Shown: positions 25,647-33,091 of the stretch, one piece after another
Layout of the letters: each line of letters begins with the position of its first letter
Numbering within the stretch: position 1 is the stretch's first letter
NCBI GenBank assembly: GCA_031285625.1
Contig: JAITVV010000053.1
Span: 1-64,000, forward strand
From: Prevotella sp.
GTDB lineage: Bacteria > Bacteroidota > Bacteroidia > Bacteroidales > Dysgonomonadaceae
Direction of reading: 5' to 3'
Length of the DNA stretch: 64,000 nucleotides
Program-made: the position numbers and the translations under genes
Notes under the pieces: model-generated
Database searches by the model: none
The model's input: the letters and a program-made list of their open reading frames with translations, nothing else
Told to the model about the DNA's origin: nothing

Positions 25647-26099
25647 CTACTCTTCCTCCACTTTTTCTATTAAGTTTAGGTGGTGAGGTCTTTAATTTAG
25701 GAGGATCTTTAGATATTACTTTCCATTCATGTCCATCACTATCAATGAATTTATCACCTACATTATAAGAAGACAAGTTGATATCTTTTTGTACGGTTCA
25801 TCCTTTCTGCTTGTAATTGGCGGTGGCGGAGGAGCTACTTTACTTTTGCCTTTTTCTGCATCTTCTATCTTGATGCTGGTCATAGTAAACTCTTCATCCG
25901 CGTCTTTGACTACCTTAGGAGACGTATCTGTGTTTACATCTACTTTTGTAGTTTGCTCTTTATCCTCAATTATTTTTATTGGTTCGCTATTGGCTTTTTT
26001 AGTGCAAAAAGTAAAAGCAAAAATCAAGAATAGCGGCAACACTATGATCTTTTTTAATACGGCTATGCGTGTTGATGTTGTTTTAGTCATCATGATCAA
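25647..26099 (-). pseudogene. Small lipoprotein gene broken by probable compensating frameshifts
   Basis: The first segment (from 26099 or the ATG at 26090) encodes a signal peptide with F-T-F-C lipobox, an acidic/Thr-rich linker and a P5 run, then hits a stop at 25758. A shift by one base near 25790 (the CCG before G-T-A-C-A-A) joins it to V-Q-K-D-I-N-L-S-S-Y-N-V-G-D-K-F-I-D-S-D-G-H-E-W, clearly coding-like. A second shift near 25665 restores the first frame to give I-E-K-V-E-E-E and a TAG (25647) just before the terminator. Two indels could be mutation or sequencing error. The family is unknown. Confidence 0.45.
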
Positions 26100-26192
26100 T
26101 CTTTTTTAGTTAATAAATAATCAAATATTTAGAGAATTAATTTCAAAAAAATATATGTAAATTTATCGGTTGCAGGGAAATATGGTAAATCT

Positions 26193-26200
26193 TAGCTTTG
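26193..26200 (+). promoter_or_regulatory. Candidate -7 box for ada
   Basis: TAGCTTTG matches TAnnTTTG and ends 13 nt before the ATG, predicting a very short leader. A weak TTG at 26170-26172 is the only -33-like sequence. Confidence 0.4.
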
Positions 26201-26213
26201 CTAAAAAAAGAAT

Positions 26214-27245
26214 ATGAAAAAAGACGATATATTTTATCAGGCACTCCTTTCACGCGATTCGTCCTTCGAAGGGACTTTTATAGCGGGAATAAAGACGACA
26301 GGCATATTTTGCCGTCCTACATGCACAGCCCGTAAACCGAAAAAGGAAAATGTAGAGTTTTTTTCTACAACAAAAGAGGCTATACTGAAAGGTTATCGTG
26401 CCTGCAAAGTCTGTCATCCGATGGAGAAGGCAGGGAGTACTCCCGATTATGTAGACCGTGTGTTAAAACTTCTGGATGAAGATCCTTCATTGAAGCTGAA
26501 AGATTATGATCTGGTACAATTAGGGATAGAGCCAAGTAAGATTCGCCGTTGGTTTCTTAAAAACCATGGGATAACATTTCATGCCTATCAACGAATGTAC
26601 AGGATCAATTCTGCTTTTAAGAAATTACAGGCGGGCACATCAGTGACAGATATTGCTTTTGATTCGGGTTATGAATCTTTAAGTGGTTTTAATGATTCAT
26701 TTAAGAAAATATTTGGAGTATCTCCAAAGAATAGTAAAGAGAAGCAGGTAATTGACTTTATCAGGATAGAAACGGATTTGGGTACAATGGTTGCCTGTGC
26801 TACCGCAAAAGGTATCTGCTTACTTGAATTTTCAGATCGTAAGGGACTCGAAACCGAGCTAAAACAATTAGCTAAATCTTTTAATGCAAATATTATACAA
26901 GGACATAACAGTCATTTTGAGAAACTGAAAGAGGAGCTTAATGCTTACTTTAAGGGAAACCTCAAAGTATTTACTGTACCGTTGGATATATCTGGTACAG
27001 ATTTTCAGAAACAAGTATGGAAAGCTTTGACGGATATCCCGTACGGAAGTACCTCATCTTATCTCAAACAAGCGAAAACGTTGGGTAGACCGTCAGCTAT
27101 ACGTGCTGTTGCCAATGCTAACGGAATGAATAAGATTGCCATAATTATACCTTGCCATCGTGTTATAGGTTCGGACGGATCGCTCACAGGCTACGCCGGA
27201 GGACTGTGGAGAAAGCGCAAATTGTTGGATCTTGAAAAAAAATAA
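26214..27245 (+). CDS. ada: Ada: methylphosphotriester/O6-methylguanine-DNA methyltransferase and activator
   Basis: A 343-residue full-length Ada. The N-terminal zinc domain has C33, C37, C64 and C67 (F-C-R-P-T-C and C-K-V-C), with C33 the methyl acceptor from phosphotriesters. An AraC-type helix-turn-helix spans about residues 80-170 (S-V-T-D-I-A-F-D-S-G-Y-E-S-L-S-G-F). The C-terminal MGMT domain carries the active-site P-C-H-R-V (C314). It repairs alkylated DNA and, once methylated, activates its own regulon. All catalytic residues are present. Confidence 0.95.
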   Translation: MKKDDIFYQALLSRDSSFEGTFIAGIKTTGIFCRPTCTARKPKKENVEFFSTTKEAILKGYRACKVCHPMEKAGSTPDYVDRVLKLLDEDPSLKLKDYDLVQLGIEPSKIRRWFLKNHGITFHAYQRMYRINSAFKKLQAGTSVTDIAFDSGYESLSGFNDSFKKIFGVSPKNSKEKQVIDFIRIETDLGTMVACATAKGICLLEFSDRKGLETELKQLAKSFNANIIQGHNSHFEKLKEELNAYFKGNLKVFTVPLDISGTDFQKQVWKALTDIPYGSTSSYLKQAKTLGRPSAIRAVANANGMNKIAIIIPCHRVIGSDGSLTGYAGGLWRKRKLLDLEKK

Positions 27246-27351
27246 TAAAATTTTAACGTTTTGTATAATATAACTTGTTAATGTTCGTTTTGTCTTTATA
27301 ATCCAAATTTTAACATTTGGAATTACTAACACTAACAAACAATTAACTGTT

Positions 27352-27819
27352 ATGAGACAAAAACTTATTTTATTAACACTTTCTCTTGGTTTAGTTTTTA
27401 ATTTTCTTGCATGTTCCGACGATGACGATGATAAGAAGAACACTTCTGTCGTTGGCAAATGGAAATATAGCAAGGTTGAAGCTGAATTTGAAACCAATAA
27501 GCCTGCAACTGACGCTACTGTTAAGAAAGCTATTGAGGATATGTTTAATGCCAATTCTTTTGGTGAGCAGCTCGAGTTTCAGGACAATGGAAAATTAGTG
27601 GTTGGGGATAAAACCAGTGATTATCAGGTAAGCGGCAAGAAACTAACCATTGCTTATGGCGATGGCTATGCAACTCTTGATTTTGCTTTTGAAGGTAATA
27701 ACCTGATCTTATATATGGGTGCAGTGCAAGGCCTGGAAGATATCATTAAAGAGAATGAAGGTCTTTCGGGTGTAGAAGTTGTAACTGCTGTAGCTAAAAT
27801 ATATTATGCGAAGCAATAA
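27352..27819 (+). CDS. Lipocalin-like lipoprotein
   Basis: A 155-residue lipoprotein with lipobox F-L-A-C followed by S-D-D-D-D-D, a surface-export-like acidic tag. The first strand V-V-G-K-W-K-Y and the following L-E-F-Q-D-N-G-K, Y-Q-V-S-G-K-K-L-T-I and N-L-I-L-Y strands fit the short lipocalin-like family common in Bacteroidetes. Ligand and role are unknown. A CCAAAT-N6-ATTTGG palindrome lies at 27303-27320 upstream. It ends at a clear terminator. Confidence 0.65.
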   Translation: MRQKLILLTLSLGLVFNFLACSDDDDDKKNTSVVGKWKYSKVEAEFETNKPATDATVKKAIEDMFNANSFGEQLEFQDNGKLVVGDKTSDYQVSGKKLTIAYGDGYATLDFAFEGNNLILYMGAVQGLEDIIKENEGLSGVEVVTAVAKIYYAKQ

Positions 27820-27839
27820 TCAAAAATTGCTATATGTCA

Positions 27840-27863
27840 AATGCCCGGCGAATACCGGGCATT
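27840..27863. terminator. Terminator between convergent genes
   Basis: A 9-bp perfect stem, AATGCCCGG (27840-27848) with CCGGGCATT (27855-27863), loop of 6, followed by a T-rich run on the + strand. It serves the lipocalin-like gene and possibly the convergent oxidoreductase gene. Confidence 0.8.
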
Positions 27864-27882
27864 CTTATTTTTGAGAGTATAA

Positions 27883-28536
27883 TTAATACCCTGCTGTGAA
27901 ACGTTGACGAGAGAATTTGTGGTTTTCGATCTCATCTACTACTGCCACAGCAAGGTCTTCTACAGATAATACCGATTCTCCGTCTTTGTCGAATACCGGT
28001 TCGTCTGTACCCAGTCTGTATTTGCCTGTACGTCCTGTTTTGATACCCTGATGCATATTGATTGCCGGGGAAAACATAGTCCAGTCCAGTTCTGTTTCTT
28101 TCTTTATTACATCCAGATAGTCTCTTGCTGCAGTCGCACCCGGTTTGATGCTTTCCGGAAAATCGTCTCCATCTACGATTTGTTTTCCGTCAATATATAA
28201 GCTGCCGGCTCCACCAATAGTGATATAGCGTTTTATCCCTGCTTCTTTTACTGCCTTTTGGATAGCTTCGCAACCATTCATAAAGTCGTTGTAAATATTA
28301 GGATTTGTCCATCCCGGATTGAATGCGCTTACTACAATATCATTTCCTTTCAGTGCTGTAGCCAATGCTTTACTGTCTGTTACATCAAGTGCTACGGTCT
28401 TAGGATTCCTGTTGTTTACAGGTATTTTATCAATCGAGCGTGCAAATGCAGTTACCTCGTATCCTCTGTTTACTAACTCAGTCAATAGGTGTGAGCCTAC
28501 AAAACCTGTTGCTCCTATTAATGCTACTTTCTTCAT
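27883..28536 (-). CDS. NAD(P)H-binding atypical SDR/epimerase-like protein
   Basis: A 217-residue Rossmann protein with G-A-T-G-F-V-G-S-H near the N-terminus and A-R-S at the end of strand 2, as in NADPH-binding NmrA/YwnB-like proteins. Later segments such as V-S-A-F-N-P-G and the I-G-G-A-G-S-L strand fit that group. It lacks the classical YxxxK catalytic pair in an obvious position, so it may bind NAD(P)H without being a standard dehydrogenase. It lies just downstream of an Rrf2 regulator, whose palindromic operator recurs before this gene. Confidence 0.8.
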   Translation of the reverse strand: MKKVALIGATGFVGSHLLTELVNRGYEVTAFARSIDKIPVNNRNPKTVALDVTDSKALATALKGNDIVVSAFNPGWTNPNIYNDFMNGCEAIQKAVKEAGIKRYITIGGAGSLYIDGKQIVDGDDFPESIKPGATAARDYLDVIKKETELDWTMFSPAINMHQGIKTGRTGKYRLGTDEPVFDKDGESVLSVEDLAVAVVDEIENHKFSRQRFTAGY

Positions 28537-28567
28537 GATTTTTCTTTTTTTGTATTAATATTTTATT

Positions 28568-28588
28568 CTGTATGTTTATTTGTTACAG
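28568..28588. promoter_or_regulatory. Candidate Rrf2 operator before the SDR gene
   Basis: CTGTA (28568-28572) and TTACAG (28583-28588) form an inverted repeat spanning 21 nt, exactly the CTGTA...TACAG spacing of the perfect site at the Rrf2 gene promoter (29019-29039). It lies between the Rrf2 stop and the SDR start. Confidence 0.5.
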
Positions 28589-28606
28589 TTTAGATTAAAA
28601 AATATA

Positions 28607-29017
28607 TCAGTCAAACCTTTTGCTGAAATCGTTTAATGTCTGCCCTGATAACTGGTTTATCATTATATTTTCAGCTTCCAGATTCAATTTATTCAGGTGA
28701 TCGTTTATTTGTTTACCAACTGGACATTTAGGATTAGGTGCAGCTAATTCGTTACCAAGAATAGTGCGTGGGCTGACGATTTTATATACATCCGACAAAT
28801 AAATCTCAGTTGCAGGTTTTGCCAGCATACATCCCCCGTTTTTACCTTCCTTGCTTATAACAATTCCATGCTTGCGAAGGTTCGATAGTTCTTTTCTCAC
28901 CAGCACAGGATTTATATTCATACTGCCTGCCAGGTAATCGGATGAAAGTAATTCTTCCGGGTTCTGGGCAAGAAGCACTAATATATGTATTGATATTGCA
29001 AATCTGCGATCACTCAT
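28607..29017 (-). CDS. Rrf2-family transcriptional regulator
   Basis: A 136-residue protein starting at the ATG at 29017 (M-S-D-R-R-F-A-I-S-I-H). A longer frame to 29044 would translate the promoter and operator. The winged helix contains Y-L-A-G-S-M-N-I-N-P-V-L-V-R-K-E-L-S and K-E-G-K-N-G-G-C-M-L-A. One further Cys lies in N-P-K-C-P-V-G-K, so the three-Cys Fe-S cluster of IscR/NsrR is absent; the protein resembles the YwnA-type branch, which may use single Cys redox sensing. It likely represses itself and the adjacent SDR gene. Confidence 0.85.
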   Translation of the reverse strand: MSDRRFAISIHILVLLAQNPEELLSSDYLAGSMNINPVLVRKELSNLRKHGIVISKEGKNGGCMLAKPATEIYLSDVYKIVSPRTILGNELAAPNPKCPVGKQINDHLNKLNLEAENIMINQLSGQTLNDFSKRFD

Positions 29018-29049
29018 ACTGTAATTGTTTTTATTACAGTACAAAGATA
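29017..29049 (-). promoter_or_regulatory. Rrf2 promoter with a perfect palindromic operator
   Basis: On the minus strand TATCTTTG (29049-29042) fits the TAnnTTTG -7 box. It is followed immediately by TACTGTAAT (29017-29025) and ATTACAGTA (29033-29041), perfect 9-bp arms around a 7-nt spacer. The predicted transcription start falls inside the palindrome, as expected for autorepression. Confidence 0.7.
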
Positions 29050-29100
29050 GAGAAAAAAAATATAAAACAAAGGAAAAGAAGAAGAATAAGAATCTTTGCT

Positions 29101-29721
29101 TCAGATCAGTACATAAACGATTTTCTTTGTCTTGAAATATTCTTCTTCAAAGAACATTGACAAATCATCAGCTTCGGCAGCTTTTTTGAATGGTTTGAGC
29201 TCTCCTTCCAGATTACCTCCTTTGAGGCAAATAAGCCCGTTGGGTAGTGCGTTATGTTGATCCTTCGAAACATTTTTGCGGATGATCTTTACCAGGTCGG
29301 GTAAGGGCATCACAGCACGGCTGACTACAAAGTCGAACTTTTCCTTCACTTCTTCGGCGCGGCAATGGCGAAACTGAATGTTCTTCAGTCCAATAGCATT
29401 CGAAACCTCGGTGGCTACCCTTATCTTTTTCCCAATGCTATCCACTAATAAGAAGTTACATTTCGGGAATAGTATTGCCAGAGGTACACCCGGGAATCCG
29501 CCACCCGTACCAACATCCATTATTTGTGTACCATCGGTAAACTGTATCAGCTTGGCGATGGCTAAGGAATGGAGTACATGGTGTGTATACAGGTTTTCGA
29601 TGTCTTTGCGGGAGATTACATTTATTTTAGAATTCCAATCTGCGTAAAGGTCAAATAATGCAGCAAATTGTTCTTTTTGTTTCTCGGTGATATCCGGAAA
29701 GTATTTAAGAATTATATCCAT
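29101..29721 (-). CDS. rsmG: 16S rRNA (guanine527-N7)-methyltransferase RsmG
   Basis: A 206-residue full-length RsmG (GidB). The SAM-binding motif M-D-V-G-T-G-G-G-F-P-G-V-P-L-A is at about residues 68-82, with the upstream L-Y-T-H-H-V-L-H-S-L family signature and V-S-R-A-V-M-P-L downstream. It methylates G527 of 16S rRNA, the modification whose loss gives low-level streptomycin resistance. Its ATG overlaps the TAA of the DUF3298 gene by 1 nt, indicating coupling. Confidence 0.93.
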   Translation of the reverse strand: MDIILKYFPDITEKQKEQFAALFDLYADWNSKINVISRKDIENLYTHHVLHSLAIAKLIQFTDGTQIMDVGTGGGFPGVPLAILFPKCNFLLVDSIGKKIRVATEVSNAIGLKNIQFRHCRAEEVKEKFDFVVSRAVMPLPDLVKIIRKNVSKDQHNALPNGLICLKGGNLEGELKPFKKAAEADDLSMFFEEEYFKTKKIVYVLI

Positions 29722-30563
29722 TATTTTCCTGAAAGGTTTGAGATTGGAGAATTGTCTTTTAGTATAGGAAATAACTCACTATAAGAGAATGGAACCTTGA
29801 TGGCTCCCAATGATGGTGCTGAATATTCTCCCTGATTGAATATATATGTCAGTCCTTTATCATTGATGGAAAAGTTGTTGTTAGATGCTATGTCTTCAAT
29901 GCCCCAGTAGCCGAATTCCAGTAAGTCTTCTGCCTTTTTTACATTGTTTTGGGCTACAATCTTATCCGTCAACATTGTATTGAGCATTTTCTTATACTCG
30001 GGGATGAAAATCTCTTTTTCAGTAACTACATCACCGGTTTTGAGATCAATAATTACATTCTTATAAAAAGTGGAAGAGTTTGCACCTCCTTTAAAGTCCA
30101 TAGAAGATGTCTGATAGGATATAACTCCACCCTTATCATATAATACTTCTGAACTTAATGTTTTATAGAAAGAGAAATAATCGTCAGTTTCCTCAGAACT
30201 AGCCCAGTCCGGGAACTGTACATTTGCTGCCTCTTTGTAATTTGCGATATAATCTGTGATATATTTATCCACAGCATTGGCCGGGCTTAGAGCCTCATAT
30301 GATTCATCTTCCAGAAGGGCATAGTTAAACTCCCTCTGTATTTTACTCAGAATTACAGAATCGGCATACTGGGCAGGATATATGTATTTGATCTTAACAG
30401 AGCAAGATGGCTTTGTAGAGTCATTCTCCAGATGGTAGATTTTAGATACAGCTATAGAGTCATATACAATATCATTTGGTACATCGGCCTTCTTGTTGTC
30501 ACAAGCTGAAAATGTTACAAAAAATATTACCAATAAACTTACCTGTGTAGATATGAATTTCAT
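29721..30563 (-). CDS. DUF3298/DUF4163-type lipoprotein
   Basis: A 280-residue lipoprotein with lipobox F-S-A-C. Residues about 45-150 match the DUF4163 half, and the D-L-K-T-G-D-V-V-T segment with the C-terminal Y-S-A-P-S-L-G-A-I-K-V-P-F-S-Y motif matches DUF3298, the extracytoplasmic domain also found in RsiV. In RsiV this domain binds lysozyme; whether this lipoprotein does is not known. It is the first gene of a unit with rsmG. Confidence 0.75.
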   Translation of the reverse strand: MKFISTQVSLLVIFFVTFSACDNKKADVPNDIVYDSIAVSKIYHLENDSTKPSCSVKIKYIYPAQYADSVILSKIQREFNYALLEDESYEALSPANAVDKYITDYIANYKEAANVQFPDWASSEETDDYFSFYKTLSSEVLYDKGGVISYQTSSMDFKGGANSSTFYKNVIIDLKTGDVVTEKEIFIPEYKKMLNTMLTDKIVAQNNVKKAEDLLEFGYWGIEDIASNNNFSINDKGLTYIFNQGEYSAPSLGAIKVPFSYSELFPILKDNSPISNLSGK

Positions 30564-30618
30564 ACGGACATTATTTAGTTTCTACTATTGTATACGCTAT
30601 TTAGCCTTAGATTTTATA

Positions 30619-30669
30619 CAAATCTAATACTTCTTATATATTTTACCCTCTCTTTACAATACAAATATA
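30619..30669 (-). promoter_or_regulatory. Two candidate -7 boxes for the DUF3298-rsmG unit
   Basis: CAAATCTA (30619-30626) and CAAATATA (30662-30669) read as TAGATTTG and TATATTTG on the minus strand, both fitting TAnnTTTG. They lie about 56 and 99 nt before the ATG. Which is used cannot be told from sequence. Confidence 0.35.
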
Positions 30670-30729
30670 CGACAAAAACAAAAATGACAATTTTAATAGG
30701 GATAATTTTATATTTTCAGATTTTATGAA

Positions 30730-30766
30730 AAAGTGCTATACCCTGTGATACAGGGAGTAGCACTTT
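30730..30766 (-). terminator. Terminator of the VWA-SIMPL unit
   Basis: A 9-bp outer stem (30730-30738 with 30758-30766) and a 5-bp inner stem (CCCTG 30741-30745 with CAGGG 30751-30755), separated by a small mismatch, followed on the minus strand by T5. It lies 38 nt beyond the SIMPL gene stop. Confidence 0.8.
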
Positions 30767-30803
30767 AATGAAAAGTTGTGTTAAGGTTTATATTTATGTA
30801 ATC

Positions 30804-31751
30804 TTACTTTAATGATAACTGTTTTATCTCTCCGGCAGGGGTAATAATATTATACGTTTTTTCATCTTTCTTTCTGATGTATTTTGCCACAATAGAATAG
30901 GAAAGCTGTGCTACCGGCTCAACTACGACCGGATTAATTACAATGTCATATTTACTGTAGTCCTGTTGGTTATAATACCGCGACACTACCTTTGGGGTTT
31001 CATTCAGCGATTGTTTCTTTTTAGCCGCATTGAACGACGGGCGTGCATATGACTGATATGAGAAATATCTGGTAGGAGGATAAATCGTGGAAAAGTCATC
31101 AGAGACATTTACATCCATATTTTCAAATTTCAAGCCTGCGATCTCAAAAGATTGCATTTTCTTCTTTAGCTCCTTAAGGCACTCATTTCTCAAGCTGTCT
31201 TTAACGCTTTGCATATCAATGAAGTAATCGACCTTGACGATATCATATATTTCGGCTTTCAGGGCAGATGTTGTGATATGATCCAGCTGAGACGATTCTT
31301 TGTATTGTATCGATATATTCTTTTGCATTTCGTATCCTGCAGGGATCTCATTGTATGATTTGCTGAATAGTTTGGATTCGGTCTGTACGTCATAACGCGG
31401 AACGAACGATACTAGGTCTACCTTTATATTACTTTCATTTATATTGAATAGTCTCAGCTGTTCTTTGAAAGTATTGATCCTGTCATTCATCATCTTGTCT
31501 ATTTCTTCGAGCGATTCCCCTATCTGTACCACATTAAATACGGCTACATAATTAGAAGCGGCTACATTCATCAGGCCATCTACGTTGATAATGATTTCAT
31601 CATTGTTTGCAATAACTGCTTTACTGGCAGGTGCATTGTGTGAATTGTTGTAATTCCTGATTTCGTTGTAGTTAAAGCCTCCCAGGGTTGCCTGTGCTGC
31701 CAGTCCGATAACAGCACAGGAGAATATATAGAGTGTTAAGATTCTTTTCAT
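30804..31751 (-). CDS. Secreted SIMPL (DUF541)-like protein
   Basis: A 315-residue protein with a signal peptide (ends G-L-A-A-Q). The central region (about 50-215) resembles the SIMPL/DUF541 fold: I-I-I-N-V-D-G-L-M-N-V-A-A-S-N-Y opening, a helix with M-N-D-R-I-N-T-F-K-E-Q-L, N-I-N-E-S-N-I-K-V-D, and G-Y-E-M-Q-K-N-I-S-I-Q-Y. The function of SIMPL proteins outside BP26-type channels is not settled. It follows the VWA gene by 10 bp and probably works with it in the envelope. Confidence 0.6.
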   Translation of the reverse strand: MKRILTLYIFSCAVIGLAAQATLGGFNYNEIRNYNNSHNAPASKAVIANNDEIIINVDGLMNVAASNYVAVFNVVQIGESLEEIDKMMNDRINTFKEQLRLFNINESNIKVDLVSFVPRYDVQTESKLFSKSYNEIPAGYEMQKNISIQYKESSQLDHITTSALKAEIYDIVKVDYFIDMQSVKDSLRNECLKELKKKMQSFEIAGLKFENMDVNVSDDFSTIYPPTRYFSYQSYARPSFNAAKKKQSLNETPKVVSRYYNQQDYSKYDIVINPVVVEPVAQLSYSIVAKYIRKKDEKTYNIITPAGEIKQLSLK

Positions 31752-31761
31752 TATTTATTTT

Positions 31762-32901
31762 TTACTTGCTGATTGTATACCCTTTAATATTTGCAAATGC
31801 AATAATAGATTCATTGATGGCTTTTCCCAGATCGTCACTAGTGCTATTATTATCTTTTTTAGCTTGATCGTCTATATATTCCTGACGTTTTTTTGCAAGT
31901 TCGGCTATTTCTTTCTGGATAGAGGTGCGCTCAGCTTCTTTTTCGGCAATTAGTTTCTGAACTTCTGCCTTAGATTTATTTTGTAGTTCCTGAGGCAGTT
32001 CAGATTGTTTGATTTCGTTTAGGGCATCTTTATTTTCCTTTACTTTGTCTACCAGGTCCCACGAACTGTTATTGTATACCTGTTTCGATTTGCTTACTGC
32101 GCGTTCTGCAAAGTTTGATTTAGACATTGCCATTGCGTTGGTATCTTGCACCCTCTGATTTTGTGCATGGGCATATCCGCCCGCTCCATAGCTTATATAG
32201 GTTCTGTTCAGGCGGTCGTTACAGGCACTTATACGGTCATCATAAGGAGTATCGTAATAGCGTATTTTTGCATTGTGGTTGATATTGAAGAATTTACCTT
32301 TTCCTCTTTCAGCACCATCGCGCCACTTGCCTTCTATCCCTTCGTTTGCGCTTCCACAATGGATGGTATTTACATATATGCCTTTAGCCAGTGCCCGGTC
32401 AATAGCTGTCCGGTACGATACGTTGCCTTGTGTAAAAGGTTCGTTTCCGGCAATGTATATAAGTTTCATATCAGACGAATTACTTCCCCAACTGAGCATT
32501 TCTACAGCTTTGCTGATCACGGTTCCGCAGTATTCGTCGCCTCCATATGTAGTCAGTGCAAAAAGCTTTTCGGAGATAAGGTCGAGATTGGTTGTCAGGG
32601 GTGTAACCTGCCTGATATATCCATCAGATCTTCTTAAATTGTCATTCCCGTATTCGTATAAGGCAATCTCTATTTTAGGTGATTTGCCGTTATACTTCAG
32701 TGTGGTCAGTGTATTCACGATATTCCACAGGCGTGATTTAGCCTGATCGATAAGTCCGTCCATACTACTGGATGTATCCAGTAAGATAGCAACCTGAATC
32801 TTAGTCTCGCGGTTCATTTCATCATTTGTTGCCTTTGTATTGCAAAATGCAATTGCTGAGAAAACAAGCAACATAGTGCTTAATAGTATAAACTTTTTCA
32901 T
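31762..32901 (-). CDS. Secreted von Willebrand factor A (VWA) domain protein
   Basis: A 379-residue protein with a signal peptide and a VWA domain at about residues 35-225. The metal-ion-dependent adhesion site is complete in its first motif, D-T-S-S-S-M, with a Thr and G-G-D-E-Y loop later. A C-terminal coiled-coil (about 300-350, rich in E/K/A, E-A-E-R-T-S-I-Q-K-E-I-A-E-L-A-K-K) follows. VWA domains mediate metal-dependent protein contacts; no partner is identifiable beyond the adjacent SIMPL protein. A -7 box (CAAATGTA on + at 32965-32972) lies upstream. Confidence 0.82.
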   Translation of the reverse strand: MKKFILLSTMLLVFSAIAFCNTKATNDEMNRETKIQVAILLDTSSSMDGLIDQAKSRLWNIVNTLTTLKYNGKSPKIEIALYEYGNDNLRRSDGYIRQVTPLTTNLDLISEKLFALTTYGGDEYCGTVISKAVEMLSWGSNSSDMKLIYIAGNEPFTQGNVSYRTAIDRALAKGIYVNTIHCGSANEGIEGKWRDGAERGKGKFFNINHNAKIRYYDTPYDDRISACNDRLNRTYISYGAGGYAHAQNQRVQDTNAMAMSKSNFAERAVSKSKQVYNNSSWDLVDKVKENKDALNEIKQSELPQELQNKSKAEVQKLIAEKEAERTSIQKEIAELAKKRQEYIDDQAKKDNNSTSDDLGKAINESIIAFANIKGYTISK

Positions 32902-32964
32902 ATCATTGTATTTATGTGTGATAAATAATAGTCATAAATAATAGGTCTGTGACCTTTTGTTACT

Positions 32965-32972
32965 CAAATGTA
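32965..32972 (-). promoter_or_regulatory. Candidate -7 box for the VWA-SIMPL unit
   Basis: CAAATGTA on + is TACATTTG on the minus strand (TAnnTTTG), 64 nt before the VWA ATG in the divergent gap with the histidine kinase gene. Confidence 0.4.
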
Positions 32973-33091
32973 TTATGTTAAAAAATAAGATTTCGGGTAA
33001 AGTGGGTGAATCAGGGTTTTCAATTGGTGAAATATAATCTATAAATGTTTTAAAAGTATTTACTTTACAATCGGAACTAATAGAACAATTT

